A stretch of 64,000 nucleotides of DNA from positions 62,001-126,000 of the forward strand of contig NZ_JAHEAG010000012.1 of the NCBI RefSeq assembly GCF_018596315.1. Direction: 5' to 3'. This DNA comes from Bradyrhizobium sp. SRL28. Lineage in GTDB: Bacteria > Pseudomonadota > Alphaproteobacteria > Rhizobiales > Xanthobacteraceae. Position 1 is the stretch's first letter; each line of letters opens with the position of its first letter. This document shows, piece after piece, positions 24,300-32,409 of the stretch. The translations under genes were made by a program, and so were the position numbers. The notes beneath the pieces are model-generated. The model was not told the origin of the DNA. It saw only the letters and a list, made by a program, of their open reading frames with translations, and did no database searches.

Positions 24300-25690
24300 A
24301 GCGCTCACTCGCCTCGGCAATCCTTGCTGTCGCCGCCATCGCGCCGTGCGGCGCCTGGGCGCAGCAAGCTCCGGCACCTGAGCCGGTCCTGCATATGACC
24401 ATCGATCCTCCACGCGTCGTGGTCGGGCAGCCCACGACGCTGCGGATCGACGTGCTGGCGCCGAACTACACGACTTCGCCGCCGGAACTGCCGGGCTTCC
24501 AGGTCCGCAACGCGGTGACACGGCAATTGCAGAGCGTCAATCTCTCCGAACAGCGCGACGGGACGAGTTATGCCGGCGTACGCTTCGAGTTCGCGATCTA
24601 TCCGCAGGAGCCAGGCGCCTTCGCCATCTCGGATCAGAAGGTCAAAGTGAAGTACGCGGCGGAACCGCCTGCCGTGCGCGAAGAACTGCTTTCGCTGCCG
24701 CGGGTGTCCTTTGACGCCTTCATTCCCGACGCAGCCGCCGACCTGAACCCGTACCTCGCTGCCAGCCGGCTAAGGATCGAACAATCCGTTCAGCGTTCGT
24801 CGGAGCAGCTCAAGGTGGGGGATTCCGTCACCCGCAGCGTGACAATCCAGGCGGAGGAAACGCCGGCGATGCTGCTGCCGCCGGTGACATTTCCTGATGT
24901 CGATGGGCTTGCGGTCTATCCCGCCCAACCGGCGCTGCAGGACAAGACCGAAGGACGAACCGATGCGCTGACGGCGACGCGGACGGATTCCGCGACCTAC
25001 ATTCTGCAGCGGCCCGGTGACTATGCGTTGCCTGCGATCGATGTGCGCTGGTGGAACGCAGGCGAAGGGCGCGTCGAGACCGCACATCTCGACGCGGTGA
25101 CGCTGCAGGTCGCGGCCAACCCGACTGTGCAGCAGGCCGGGGCAAGCGCGCCGAAAGCGCGATTTAACTGGGCGACAATCGTCGATCTCGTCGCGGACCA
25201 CTGGCTGTTCGCGCTCCTTGCCACCATCGTCATCGCCGGCCTCATCTGGGTCGCGCCTCGAGCGGTGCGAGGGATCGCAGCCTATCGTCGCCGCCGACGC
25301 CAGACTTATCTGCAATCCGAGGCCTTTGCCTTCAGCCGACTTCGCCATGCGCTCCGGCACCGCGACGCAAAGGCGGCTTACTTCACCCTGCTTGATTGGC
25401 TGCCGCATGTTGGCGCGACAACACCGGATCACACGGTCGAAGCCTTCAAGGTGGCTGCAGGGGACCCCGTGTTGGACCGCGAGATCGACGCGATGGAAGC
25501 CGAGCTTTTCGCATCGCAACGCGACACAGCCCGTTCGTCGCGACGTCAACTGCTGCACCGGGTGAGCGCCGCCCGACGAAGGTTGCGACCGCAGGCAGGG
25601 CGCAGCAGCAACATGCGCTTACCCCAACAACTGAACCCGGTCGGCCCCTCCAGCGTGACCGCCCATGGCGGCAGAAAGCCGGCCCGATGA
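24296..25690 (+). CDS. BatD-like protein, exported with one C-terminal membrane helix
   Basis: A 464-residue last gene of the MoxR operon. A Sec signal peptide (MKRSLASAILAVAAIAPCGAWAQ) precedes beta-rich domains (DPPRVVVGQPTTLRIDVLAPNYTTSPPELPGFQV and later VTRSVTIQAEETPAMLLPPVTFPDVDGLAVYP) as in BatD. One helix at about 300-322 anchors it, leaving a basic cytoplasmic tail. It would be the periplasmic face of the MoxR-VWA complex. Its ATG overlaps the previous stop (ATGA). Sulfatase 3 begins about 80 bp downstream, which ties this operon to the sulfatase genes. Confidence 0.85.
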   Translation: MKRSLASAILAVAAIAPCGAWAQQAPAPEPVLHMTIDPPRVVVGQPTTLRIDVLAPNYTTSPPELPGFQVRNAVTRQLQSVNLSEQRDGTSYAGVRFEFAIYPQEPGAFAISDQKVKVKYAAEPPAVREELLSLPRVSFDAFIPDAAADLNPYLAASRLRIEQSVQRSSEQLKVGDSVTRSVTIQAEETPAMLLPPVTFPDVDGLAVYPAQPALQDKTEGRTDALTATRTDSATYILQRPGDYALPAIDVRWWNAGEGRVETAHLDAVTLQVAANPTVQQAGASAPKARFNWATIVDLVADHWLFALLATIVIAGLIWVAPRAVRGIAAYRRRRRQTYLQSEAFAFSRLRHALRHRDAKAAYFTLLDWLPHVGATTPDHTVEAFKVAAGDPVLDREIDAMEAELFASQRDTARSSRRQLLHRVSAARRRLRPQAGRSSNMRLPQQLNPVGPSSVTAHGGRKPAR

Positions 25691-25772
25691 AAGGAGCATG
25701 CGAACACAGATAGCACACAACACAACGTCCGGATCGATAGAACGAGCAACCTTGAGCACCATGGAGCGTAGA

Positions 25773-27473
25773 ATGAGTAGTGAGGCGAAGAGACACGACC
25801 ACACCGCTACCGATTCCAAGGGCGGTGACAACGCAGCCATCGATCGTCGGGCGGTGTTGCTCGGCTCATCATCTATTGTCGCGGCGGCAACGCTGACATC
25901 GCAAGCGTTCGCGCAAGCCCAGAAGGCCGCGCCGGCTGCGGCTCCGGCGACACCAGCGACCCCGACGGCGCCAGCGGCAGGCCGCAAGCCGAACATACTC
26001 GTCATCTTCGGCGATGATATCGGCATACCCCAGATCAGCGCCTACACCATGGGCTTGATGGGATATCGTACGCCCAACATCGACCGCATCGCGCGGGAGG
26101 GAGCCATCTTCACCGATTCGTACGGCCAGCAAAGCTGCACCGCCGGCCGCGCTTCCTTCATCCTCGGCCAGGAACCGTTCCGGACCGGGCTTCTCACAAT
26201 CGGTATGCCCGGCGATCCCCATGGTATCCAGGACTGGATGCCGACGATTGCCGACGTCATGAAGACGCAAGGCTATGCCACCGGCCAGTTCGGCAAGAAC
26301 CATCTCGGTGACCGCGACGAACATCTGCCCACCAAGCACGGCTTCGACGAGTTCTTCGGAAATCTCTATCATCTCAACGCTGAAGAGGAGCCGGAAGGCT
26401 ATTTCTATCCGAAGGATCCGAATTTCCGTAAGCAGTTTGGACCTCGCGGCGTCATCAAATCGTCCGCGGATGGAAAGATCGAAGACACGGGCCCGCTGAA
26501 CACTGCGCGCATGCCAACAGTAGACGAGGAGTTCCTGGGTGCTGCCAAGGACTTCATTGGACGGCAAGCGAGGGCAACCCGGCCGTTCTTCGTCTGGTTC
26601 AACTCGACGCGAATGCACATATTCACGCACTTGAAGCAATCATCCCGAGGCAAGACCGGCAAGGGCATTCACGCTGACGGCATGGCGGAGCACGATGGAA
26701 TGGTCGGAGAGCTGCTAAAGCAACTCGACGATCTCGGCATCGCCGACAACACGATCGTGCTTTACACGACCGACAACGGTGCCGAAATCGCTCTCTGGCC
26801 CGACGGAGCCATGACGCCGTTTCACGGTGAGAAGGGTACGACGTGGGAAGGCGGCTTCCGCATCCCGATGATGGTGCGATGGCCGGGCGTGGTGAAACCA
26901 GGAACGCAGTACAACGAGATGATCTCGTTGATCGACTGGTTTCCGACGCTTGCCGCAGCGGCCGGGATTCCGGACATCAAGGAAAAGATGAAGGCTGGAT
27001 TTGCCGGCGCAGGCGGCAAGAGCTTCAGGGTTCATCTCGACGGCTACAACTTCATGCCCTTCTTCAAGGGGGAAACCCAGACGCCGCCCCGCGATTCGAT
27101 TTACTACTTCGATCAGGGGGGCAATCTCAATGCGATCCGGTGGAACGACTGGAAGCTCAGCTTTGCCACATCAAAGGGAAATATCGCAACGGGGACTCGC
27201 GAAGTGCCCGCATGGGCGCTGATCGCCAATCTGCGCATGGACCCCTACGAGCGCGGCATGGAGGAAGGAGGAGGAGCGGTGGATTTCCTTGCCCGGAATA
27301 TGTGGCTGATTGTGCCCGTGCAGGGGAAGATCAAGGAGTTCTTCTCCGATTTCGACCATTTCCCCTATCAGGAAGGCAGTTCGCTGAACGCCGGCGGGAT
27401 CAACTATGGCTTGCTCCGGCAGCAGGCCGCCTTGAAGCGGCTCAACGAACTTGAACGACTGAAGCCGCGTTAG
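25773..27473 (+). CDS. Sulfatase 3 (type I), exported
   Basis: A 566-residue sulfatase starting at 25773 (GGAG six bases upstream; other in-frame ATGs lie upstream). The N-terminus has DRRAVLLGSSSIVAAATLTSQAFA, a Tat-like signal, then an Ala/Pro linker. Metal residues are in FGDDIG, and the modification motif is CTAGRAS with C122. Shared blocks with sulfatases 1 and 2 include TGQFGKNHLGDRDE, FFGNLYHLNAEEEPE and NIDRIAREG. Loop lengths differ around the substrate pocket (for example DPHGIQDWMPTIADVMKTQ), so it may prefer another sulfate ester. It is separated from its paralogues by the whole MoxR operon. Confidence 0.93.
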   Translation: MSSEAKRHDHTATDSKGGDNAAIDRRAVLLGSSSIVAAATLTSQAFAQAQKAAPAAAPATPATPTAPAAGRKPNILVIFGDDIGIPQISAYTMGLMGYRTPNIDRIAREGAIFTDSYGQQSCTAGRASFILGQEPFRTGLLTIGMPGDPHGIQDWMPTIADVMKTQGYATGQFGKNHLGDRDEHLPTKHGFDEFFGNLYHLNAEEEPEGYFYPKDPNFRKQFGPRGVIKSSADGKIEDTGPLNTARMPTVDEEFLGAAKDFIGRQARATRPFFVWFNSTRMHIFTHLKQSSRGKTGKGIHADGMAEHDGMVGELLKQLDDLGIADNTIVLYTTDNGAEIALWPDGAMTPFHGEKGTTWEGGFRIPMMVRWPGVVKPGTQYNEMISLIDWFPTLAAAAGIPDIKEKMKAGFAGAGGKSFRVHLDGYNFMPFFKGETQTPPRDSIYYFDQGGNLNAIRWNDWKLSFATSKGNIATGTREVPAWALIANLRMDPYERGMEEGGGAVDFLARNMWLIVPVQGKIKEFFSDFDHFPYQEGSSLNAGGINYGLLRQQAALKRLNELERLKPR

Positions 27474-27517
27474 TGCGGATGGCCAGGGACTGACAGGATG
27501 TAGAAGGGACGATAGCC

Positions 27518-28834
27518 ATGAAAAGGTTTGTCTGCGCAGCATTCACTCTGCTCTTAGCTACGGCAGTGGTAGCAAGCGCGCAGACGCAACCCGCCCGCAC
27601 CGCGGATCAGGATATCAGCGACGCGTATATCTACCTTCTTGGCCGACTATTGGTGACGCGTCAGCAGCAGCTCGATTTCCAGGAAGGGTTCAAATGGAAC
27701 GAGCTCGTGCATCGCAAGCCTGGCGCCGTGGACTGGCCGAATCCCAATCTCGACGTGGCCTACTCCGAAGCGTGGGTAGCAGTGGACGAGAGCAGTTGCA
27801 CGATCGTCAGCGTGCCGAAGGTCGAAGGCCGCTACTACACGGTCCACTTCCTCAACGGCTGGGGCGAGACAATTGCCAACATCAACGAGCGCCTGTTTCC
27901 CAAGCGGCCGTTCGGGGAGTTCGCCATGTGCCTCAGGGGCGCGAACGTCGCGATCCCTGCGGGAGCGACGCGCATCGATCTCCCGGCGAAGTATTCTCGC
28001 GTGCTGGCCCGGGTCGAGCTCGGCGCCGATCCGGACGCGGCAATCGCCTTGCAACACCAGTTCAAGTTCCGGGCGACGGGAACGCCAAAACTTCCGGAAA
28101 TCCCCAGGACGCCAATATTCGAGCTGGAGAAGTTGCCGGGCGTCGAAGCCTTCGAGGCGGCCGACATCGCGCTTGACGGCGAACCGGATCTCAGCGTCGG
28201 ACTGGAAGCGCTACAGGAGAAAACCCGCGCCATCGCCAAAGCCGTCAAGGACCCAGCCGAGCGCGCGCGCGTGGATCACGTGATCCGCACCCGAGCCTTC
28301 GCCGATCTCGGCAAGGCCGGGGCCATCATCGGCCACGGCACGGCGCAGAACGGTTGGGCTCGTCCCGGTGTCGTCGGAGAATACGGCCTCGATTATCTGG
28401 CGCGGACCTTGGTCAACAACGGTGGCATCTGGGCCAACATCAAGCCGGAGGTGCTCTACTATCGGGGAAGCCACGACAAGACCGGGGCTGATCTCAGCGC
28501 AGACAATGTCTACACGCTGACGTTCCCGAGGGATCAGTTGCCTGCCCAGTACGCCACGTTTTTCTGGTCGGTAATCGCGGTGGACGGCGTCCGTTTTCGC
28601 GTCCTGCCCAATCCAATCAACCGGTTTCTGATCAACAACCAGTCGAAGCTGCAATACGGCGCGGACGGCTCGCTCACCCTGTACTTCGCCGACCAGAAGC
28701 CTGCCGACGCACCTGACGGCAATTGGCTGCCGACGCCGAAAGGATCGAAGTATCGCCTGACGTTCCGGTTCTATCGGCCGACGGAAGGCGTGGCGAACGG
28801 CACCTACTATCCGCCGCCGCTGATCAAGCGATGA
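27518..28834 (+). CDS. DUF1254/DUF1214 exported protein 1
   Basis: A 438-residue protein with a Sec signal (MKRFVCAAFTLLLATAVVASAQ). The N-terminal DUF1254 part includes PNLDVAYSEAWVAVDESSCTIVSVPKVEGRYYTVHFLNGWGE, and the C-terminal DUF1214 part includes NVYTLTFPRDQLPAQYATFFWSVIAVDG and the tail PDGNWLPTPKGSKYRLTFRFYRP. No enzymatic activity is established that I can cite. It is the first of three paralogues placed directly after sulfatase 3 on the same strand, 44 bp away, so a common operon is likely. Confidence 0.88.
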   Translation: MKRFVCAAFTLLLATAVVASAQTQPARTADQDISDAYIYLLGRLLVTRQQQLDFQEGFKWNELVHRKPGAVDWPNPNLDVAYSEAWVAVDESSCTIVSVPKVEGRYYTVHFLNGWGETIANINERLFPKRPFGEFAMCLRGANVAIPAGATRIDLPAKYSRVLARVELGADPDAAIALQHQFKFRATGTPKLPEIPRTPIFELEKLPGVEAFEAADIALDGEPDLSVGLEALQEKTRAIAKAVKDPAERARVDHVIRTRAFADLGKAGAIIGHGTAQNGWARPGVVGEYGLDYLARTLVNNGGIWANIKPEVLYYRGSHDKTGADLSADNVYTLTFPRDQLPAQYATFFWSVIAVDGVRFRVLPNPINRFLINNQSKLQYGADGSLTLYFADQKPADAPDGNWLPTPKGSKYRLTFRFYRPTEGVANGTYYPPPLIKR

Positions 28835-28851
28835 TGCGATGGGAGGGAGCG

Positions 28852-29367
28852 ATGATATCAGGCGCACGCTTTGCCAAATGGGGTCTCGGCCTCTTCATCT
28901 TCGGCGTGTTCCTCACTTTCGGGATCATCGCGCATTACTGCGCGGGCGCACGCTGGCCAAACGGCGAGCTGTTCATGCAGAACATCACGTTGTGGTGGGC
29001 CTGCCCGTGGACGCTGTCAGTCGCGGCCGTGCAGGCTGGCGGGCTCGGCATGGTGGCAATCGGTCTCACGCTGATGCTGGCCGCGCGGGTATCGCCAACA
29101 CACCTGGCGGCAGAAGGCTCGACGGCGCTTTGGCTCTGCATCGTCGGGCTGCTGGGTGTCTTCGCCGTCGGTTATCCCGGCTACTTCGTCTTCGATGCGA
29201 TCTGGCCGAGCTACTACTACTCGCCGGTGGCGGCGGGCAAGAATGCCTGGCTGCTGGGACAGGCGCTGTTTATCGCGGTCTACTTCGTGGGTCTGCTGAT
29301 TGCATTCAATGACGTGCGGCACGCGCTTGCGCTGGCTGCGCGACAAGCGCCAGGTGCACTCAAGTGA
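28852..29367 (+). CDS. Four-helix membrane protein of unknown function
   Basis: The 171-residue product starts at 28852 behind a strong GGGAGGGAG site; an in-frame ATG at 28723 lies inside the previous gene. Four membrane helices are visible: LGLFIFGVFLTFGIIAHYC, LSVAAVQAGGLGMVAIGLTLML, ALWLCIVGLLGVFAVGYPGYFVF and WLLGQALFIAVYFVGLLIAF. The short loops have no catalytic motif. I do not recognise a family. It lies between DUF1254 proteins 1 and 2 with gaps under 20 bp, so it is probably a membrane partner of those exported proteins. Confidence 0.8.
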   Translation: MISGARFAKWGLGLFIFGVFLTFGIIAHYCAGARWPNGELFMQNITLWWACPWTLSVAAVQAGGLGMVAIGLTLMLAARVSPTHLAAEGSTALWLCIVGLLGVFAVGYPGYFVFDAIWPSYYYSPVAAGKNAWLLGQALFIAVYFVGLLIAFNDVRHALALAARQAPGALK

Positions 29368-29378
29368 GGAGGATGACG

Positions 29379-30803
29379 ATGAGCAAAGGGCTGTTTGTTG
29401 CACTCGCACTATCTTGCCTTACGGGAGGCGCGCTCGCGCAAAATTCACCGCAAGAGCGGCTCATCCGCAGTCGCGCCGTTGAGTCCGTGATCTGGGCCAT
29501 GCCGGCGGTCAATTACGACCTGATGCTGCAGGAGATGCTCAGCAAGACTGACGGCAAGGTGAACCAGGTCGTTTATTGGGGCCGGCCGCTGGACTGGCGC
29601 AATCAAACGCTCACGCCCAATCCGGACGCGATCTACTTCATGGCGTTCTTCAATACCAAGGATGGTCCGATCGTTCTCGACCTGCCGCCCGGCGATAGTG
29701 ACGGATCGTTCAACGCCAACATCGTCAATGTGTGGCAGATGCCGCTCGAAGATGCCGGGCTGCTCGGCGCCGACAAGGGCAAAGGGGGCAAGTATCTGAT
29801 CCTGCCGCCGGGTTACGCAGACAAAGCACCCGACGGCTACGTCGCGCTGCAATCGGACACCTTTGGCGGCTATATGCTATTCCGCTCCAATCTCAAAAGT
29901 CACAACAGCGCCGACGTCGCGAGATCGATCGAGTACGGCAAGCGGTTCAAGGTCTACCCGCTCGCGCAGGCGTCCAGTCCGGCGCCGACCATCTTCGCCG
30001 ATGCCAAGGACGTCACCTTCGACTCCACGATCCGTTACGACGCGAGCTTCTTCGAACACCTCGATCGCATTGTGCAGAGCGAACCCTGGCTGCAGCGCGA
30101 CCGTGCGATGATCGATCCGTTGAAGTCGTTAGGCATCGAGAAGGGCAAGCAATTCAAACCCGATGATGTAAGCAAGGCGCTGCTGACGGCGGCAACACGT
30201 GAAGCCGGCGCGTGGCTGGAAGCGAAGTATGATGCCGGCTTGCCGCCGTTCTTTTCCGCGACCAGCCGCTGGACTTATCCAGCGCCTCACGAACTGGTCA
30301 AAGCGGCGCAGGAAGCCTATGCCGATCCGAACCTTTATCCCGTCGATAACCGGGGCATGGCCTATAGCTACGCCTATATCGGCATCAAACGGCTTGGTGT
30401 CGGCCAGTTCTACCTGATCTCGATCAGGGACAAGGACGGCCAGTCATTCGACGGTGGCAACACGTATCGGCTCACGGTGCCAGCGAATCCTCCGGTCGAG
30501 CAATATTGGTCGGTCACCGCCTATGATCGCCAGACTCACGCGCTGATCAAGAATATGCCGCGCGCGAGCCGCTCGTCGCAGATTCCGGAACTGCAGAAGA
30601 ACGCCGACGGCTCCGTCGACATCTACTTTGGTCCGGCGGCGCCGGCGGGCAAGGATGCGAACTGGGTGCCGACCGATCCGGCGCGGAAGTTCGAACTGAT
30701 GTTCCGCGCCTACGCACCGACCAAGGCACTGTTCGAAAAGAGTTGGGTGCTTTCCGATGTCGAGAAAATCGGCAGCACGGTCGGAACTGGAGCAGCAAAA
30801 TGA
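29379..30803 (+). CDS. DUF1254/DUF1214 exported protein 2
   Basis: Of several in-frame ATGs, 29379 has the best spacing from GAGGAGG and gives 474 residues with a signal peptide (MSKGLFVALALSCLTGGALAQ). The DUF1254 half has WAMPAVNYDLMLQEML and TPNPDAIYFMAFFNTKDGPIVLDLPPGDSDGSFNANIVNVWQ. The DUF1214 half has RLTVPANPPVEQYWSVTAYDRQTHALIKNMPR and DANWVPTDPARKFELMFRAYAP. It is clearly diverged from paralogue 1. Its stop overlaps a 30-codon frame that leads to paralogue 3. Confidence 0.88.
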   Translation: MSKGLFVALALSCLTGGALAQNSPQERLIRSRAVESVIWAMPAVNYDLMLQEMLSKTDGKVNQVVYWGRPLDWRNQTLTPNPDAIYFMAFFNTKDGPIVLDLPPGDSDGSFNANIVNVWQMPLEDAGLLGADKGKGGKYLILPPGYADKAPDGYVALQSDTFGGYMLFRSNLKSHNSADVARSIEYGKRFKVYPLAQASSPAPTIFADAKDVTFDSTIRYDASFFEHLDRIVQSEPWLQRDRAMIDPLKSLGIEKGKQFKPDDVSKALLTAATREAGAWLEAKYDAGLPPFFSATSRWTYPAPHELVKAAQEAYADPNLYPVDNRGMAYSYAYIGIKRLGVGQFYLISIRDKDGQSFDGGNTYRLTVPANPPVEQYWSVTAYDRQTHALIKNMPRASRSSQIPELQKNADGSVDIYFGPAAPAGKDANWVPTDPARKFELMFRAYAPTKALFEKSWVLSDVEKIGSTVGTGAAK

Positions 30804-30892
30804 AGCGCAGCGTGCACGCGATGGTGCGGAAATCCGGCGCGCCGTCGCGGCCTATCGCCTCTAACGCCGCCGGCAATGGGAGATCACGATGA
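30800..30892 (+). CDS. Candidate 30-residue micro-ORF coupled at both ends
   Basis: The frame starts at ATG 30800, overlapping the upstream stop (ATGA), and its own TGA (30890-30892) overlaps the ATG of the next DUF1254 gene (ATGA). It encodes a basic peptide beginning MKRSVHAMVRKSG. There is no known family. The exact double overlap may mean it exists for translational coupling rather than for its product; it may also be chance. Confidence 0.3.
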   Translation: MKRSVHAMVRKSGAPSRPIASNAAGNGRSR

Positions 30893-32385
30893 AGAAAACC
30901 AGCACAGCCCTTCTTGTCAGTCTGATGGCCGCAACCGCTTCGACAGCATGGGCAGCGGCCGAGCCTCCGCTGCCGCTGTCGCCGAACTGGGGTCGCGCGA
31001 TGCCATCAGGCCCTGATACCCGCGTCAAGATCACCGAGGAGTATGCCAAGCAGGTCGGACGCGATGCGTATTTCTGGGCGTGGCCGATGGTGAACATGTA
31101 TAATCGCCGGCTGCATTTCATGCAGGTCAAGGAGATGGTGATTCGGGGGCCGCTGATGGAGGCGCCCGCCAACCGCCTTGCCATGCTCACCGACTATGTC
31201 GATCCCGAGGAGCGCTCGGTTGCATGTCCGAACCAGGATGTCGTCTACGGTATCGGCGCGCTTGCGCTCGATGTTTCGCCGGTCGTGATCCAGGTGCCTG
31301 ATTTCGGCGACCGGTTCTGGGTCTATCAGGTGGTCGATCTTCGCACCGACAGCTTTGTCCAGCTCGGCAAGATGTATGGCACCACGCCGGGCTTCTATCT
31401 TCTGGTCGGACCTCACTGGAACGGTGAAGTTCCGAAAGGCATCACGAAGGTCTTCCGCTCCTCATCCAATACCGGACTCGCCGCGCCGCGCGTTGCGCAG
31501 AACGACACGCCCGAGGACAAGCGTGCCATCCAATCGGTATTGCCCGGCATCATGATGTATCCGGTAGCGGAATACGACGGCCGGACGAAGACAAGGGATT
31601 GGGCCAACCTGCCGAAGGCGCCTGCGCCTCCAAGCGGGGCAGAAGAGACGCCATGGGTACTTCCGGACAAGTTCGTCGACGAACTGCCGGCCGTTCTTGC
31701 GGACGCAGCGCCGTTGCCCGGAGAGGAGGCGCGCTACGCCCAGGTGCTTGCGGTGGTGACCGCGGCCAGGAACAATCCCTCGATCAAGCAGGCGATGACC
31801 GAGGGCGCAAAGGAAGCGGATGAGAAATTGGTGAAGCCACTGTTCCAGTTCCGCAACTATGGCCAGCAGCTTCCGCACAACTGGTCCACCATCTCCAATG
31901 AGTCCGCCTTCGGCACGGACTACTTCACGCGCACGGCCGTGGCGAAATCGAACATCCTGGTCAATGCGCCAAACGAGACGAAATACTTCTACCAGGACCT
32001 CGATGCGAACGGCGGGCGCCTCAACAGCGCCAATCGCTACGCCGTCACGTTCGACAAGGATCGGGTGCCGCCGGTGAACGGCTTCTGGTCGCTCTCGATC
32101 TATAACGAGCATCATTTCTTCGTAAAGAATCCAATCAACCGCTTCTCGGTCGGCACCAAGAACAAGGATCTCAAGTTCGCCGCCGACGGTTCGCTGACGA
32201 TCTACGTTCAGGCCGAAGCCCCGACCGATCCCGCGCAGCGCGCCAACTGGCTGCCGGCGCCCAAGGGCGATTTCTCGCTCTTTGTCCGCGCGTACTGGCC
32301 CAAGGCGGAAGTCATGGAGGGTTCGTGGACACCGCCTGCGGTGCGGCGAACAGACGAGGGAACGACGATGGGTGTGCGGCAGTGA
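30889..32385 (+). CDS. DUF1254/DUF1214 exported protein 3
   Basis: A 498-residue exported protein with signal MKKTSTALLVSLMAATASTAWAA. DUF1254 features: DAYFWAWPMVNMYNRRLHFMQVKE and PNQDVVYGIGALALDVSPVVIQVPDFGDRFWVYQVVDLRTDSF. DUF1214 features: NRYAVTFDKDRVPPVNGFWSLSIYNEHHFFVKNPINRFSVG and the tail RANWLPAPKGDFSLFVRAYWPK. It is the longest of the three paralogues, and its ribosome-binding site is GGGAG just upstream. The nucleotide cyclase gene begins 24 bp after it. Confidence 0.88.
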   Translation: MKKTSTALLVSLMAATASTAWAAAEPPLPLSPNWGRAMPSGPDTRVKITEEYAKQVGRDAYFWAWPMVNMYNRRLHFMQVKEMVIRGPLMEAPANRLAMLTDYVDPEERSVACPNQDVVYGIGALALDVSPVVIQVPDFGDRFWVYQVVDLRTDSFVQLGKMYGTTPGFYLLVGPHWNGEVPKGITKVFRSSSNTGLAAPRVAQNDTPEDKRAIQSVLPGIMMYPVAEYDGRTKTRDWANLPKAPAPPSGAEETPWVLPDKFVDELPAVLADAAPLPGEEARYAQVLAVVTAARNNPSIKQAMTEGAKEADEKLVKPLFQFRNYGQQLPHNWSTISNESAFGTDYFTRTAVAKSNILVNAPNETKYFYQDLDANGGRLNSANRYAVTFDKDRVPPVNGFWSLSIYNEHHFFVKNPINRFSVGTKNKDLKFAADGSLTIYVQAEAPTDPAQRANWLPAPKGDFSLFVRAYWPKAEVMEGSWTPPAVRRTDEGTTMGVRQ

Positions 32386-32409
32386 CATAACAAGAGGGCG
32401 TCGCATGAA

